Below, piece by piece: positions 14,410 through 14,419 of a DNA stretch of 14,419 bases (position 1 is its first letter; every line of letters begins with the position of its first letter). This DNA is from an uncultured Selenomonadaceae bacterium (lineage in GTDB: Bacteria; Bacillota; Negativicutes; Selenomonadales; Selenomonadaceae). The notes beneath the pieces were generated by a model. That model saw nothing but the letters and a program-made list of their open reading frames with translations, did no database searches and was not told the DNA's origin. The DNA lies in the NCBI GenBank assembly GCA_958415865.1, contig CATYZV010000019.1, positions 1-14,419 of the forward strand, in the 5' to 3' direction. Made by a program: the position numbers and the translations under genes.

Positions 14410-14419
14410 GATAACATCC

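Overview
This window is almost entirely a conserved chromosomal housekeeping region, with every supported protein gene on the minus strand. Gene content and order suggest a Negativicute, that is, a Firmicute of the Selenomonas/Veillonella/Acidaminococcus type. The pointers are an Asp23-AmaP-DUF2273 trio followed by nusB-xseA-xseB-ispA-dxs-tlyA-nadK-argR-recN, an adjacent miaA-hfq pair, and no sporulation genes (spoIVB, spo0A) next to recN. The genus cannot be fixed from this sequence alone.

Read in the direction of transcription, from high to low coordinates, the window opens with asp23, amaP and a DUF2273 gene (14409-13134), a membrane-associated envelope/stress module. Next come nusB, an intrinsic terminator-like hairpin, xseA and xseB (exonuclease VII), ispA and dxs (isoprenoid precursors by the MEP route), tlyA (RNA methyltransferase with an S4 domain), nadK, an mnmM/ytqB-like methyltransferase, argR and recN. 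Most gaps are under about 40 bases, several genes overlap (TGATG at xseB/ispA, an overlap at mnmM/argR), and several starts are TTG or GTG. This reads as one long operon or a chain of co-transcribed blocks.

Between recN and the next gene is a stretch of about 410 bases without a convincing intact protein gene (3455-3863). On the minus strand it ends in the hairpin and terminal sequence typical of the right end of IS200/IS605 elements that carry tnpB. It also folds into a series of nested stems like an omega (reRNA) guide scaffold. No intact tnpA or tnpB is present, so this is either a decayed element or a stand-alone guide-RNA locus. It is the most interesting part of the window.

Below it are a UPF0173 metallo-beta-lactamase-fold hydrolase and miaA, coupled by TAATG, then hfq with a short possible leader ORF and a strong bidirectional terminator. 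The last gene is an MFS transporter with its own promoter, running off the left edge (1-1230). Functionally the region combines RNA metabolism (nusB, hfq, miaA, mnmM, tlyA), DNA repair (xseAB, recN), isoprenoid and NADP supply (ispA, dxs, nadK) and arginine regulation (argR). Apart from the element at 3455-3863, I see no undescribed multi-gene system here.
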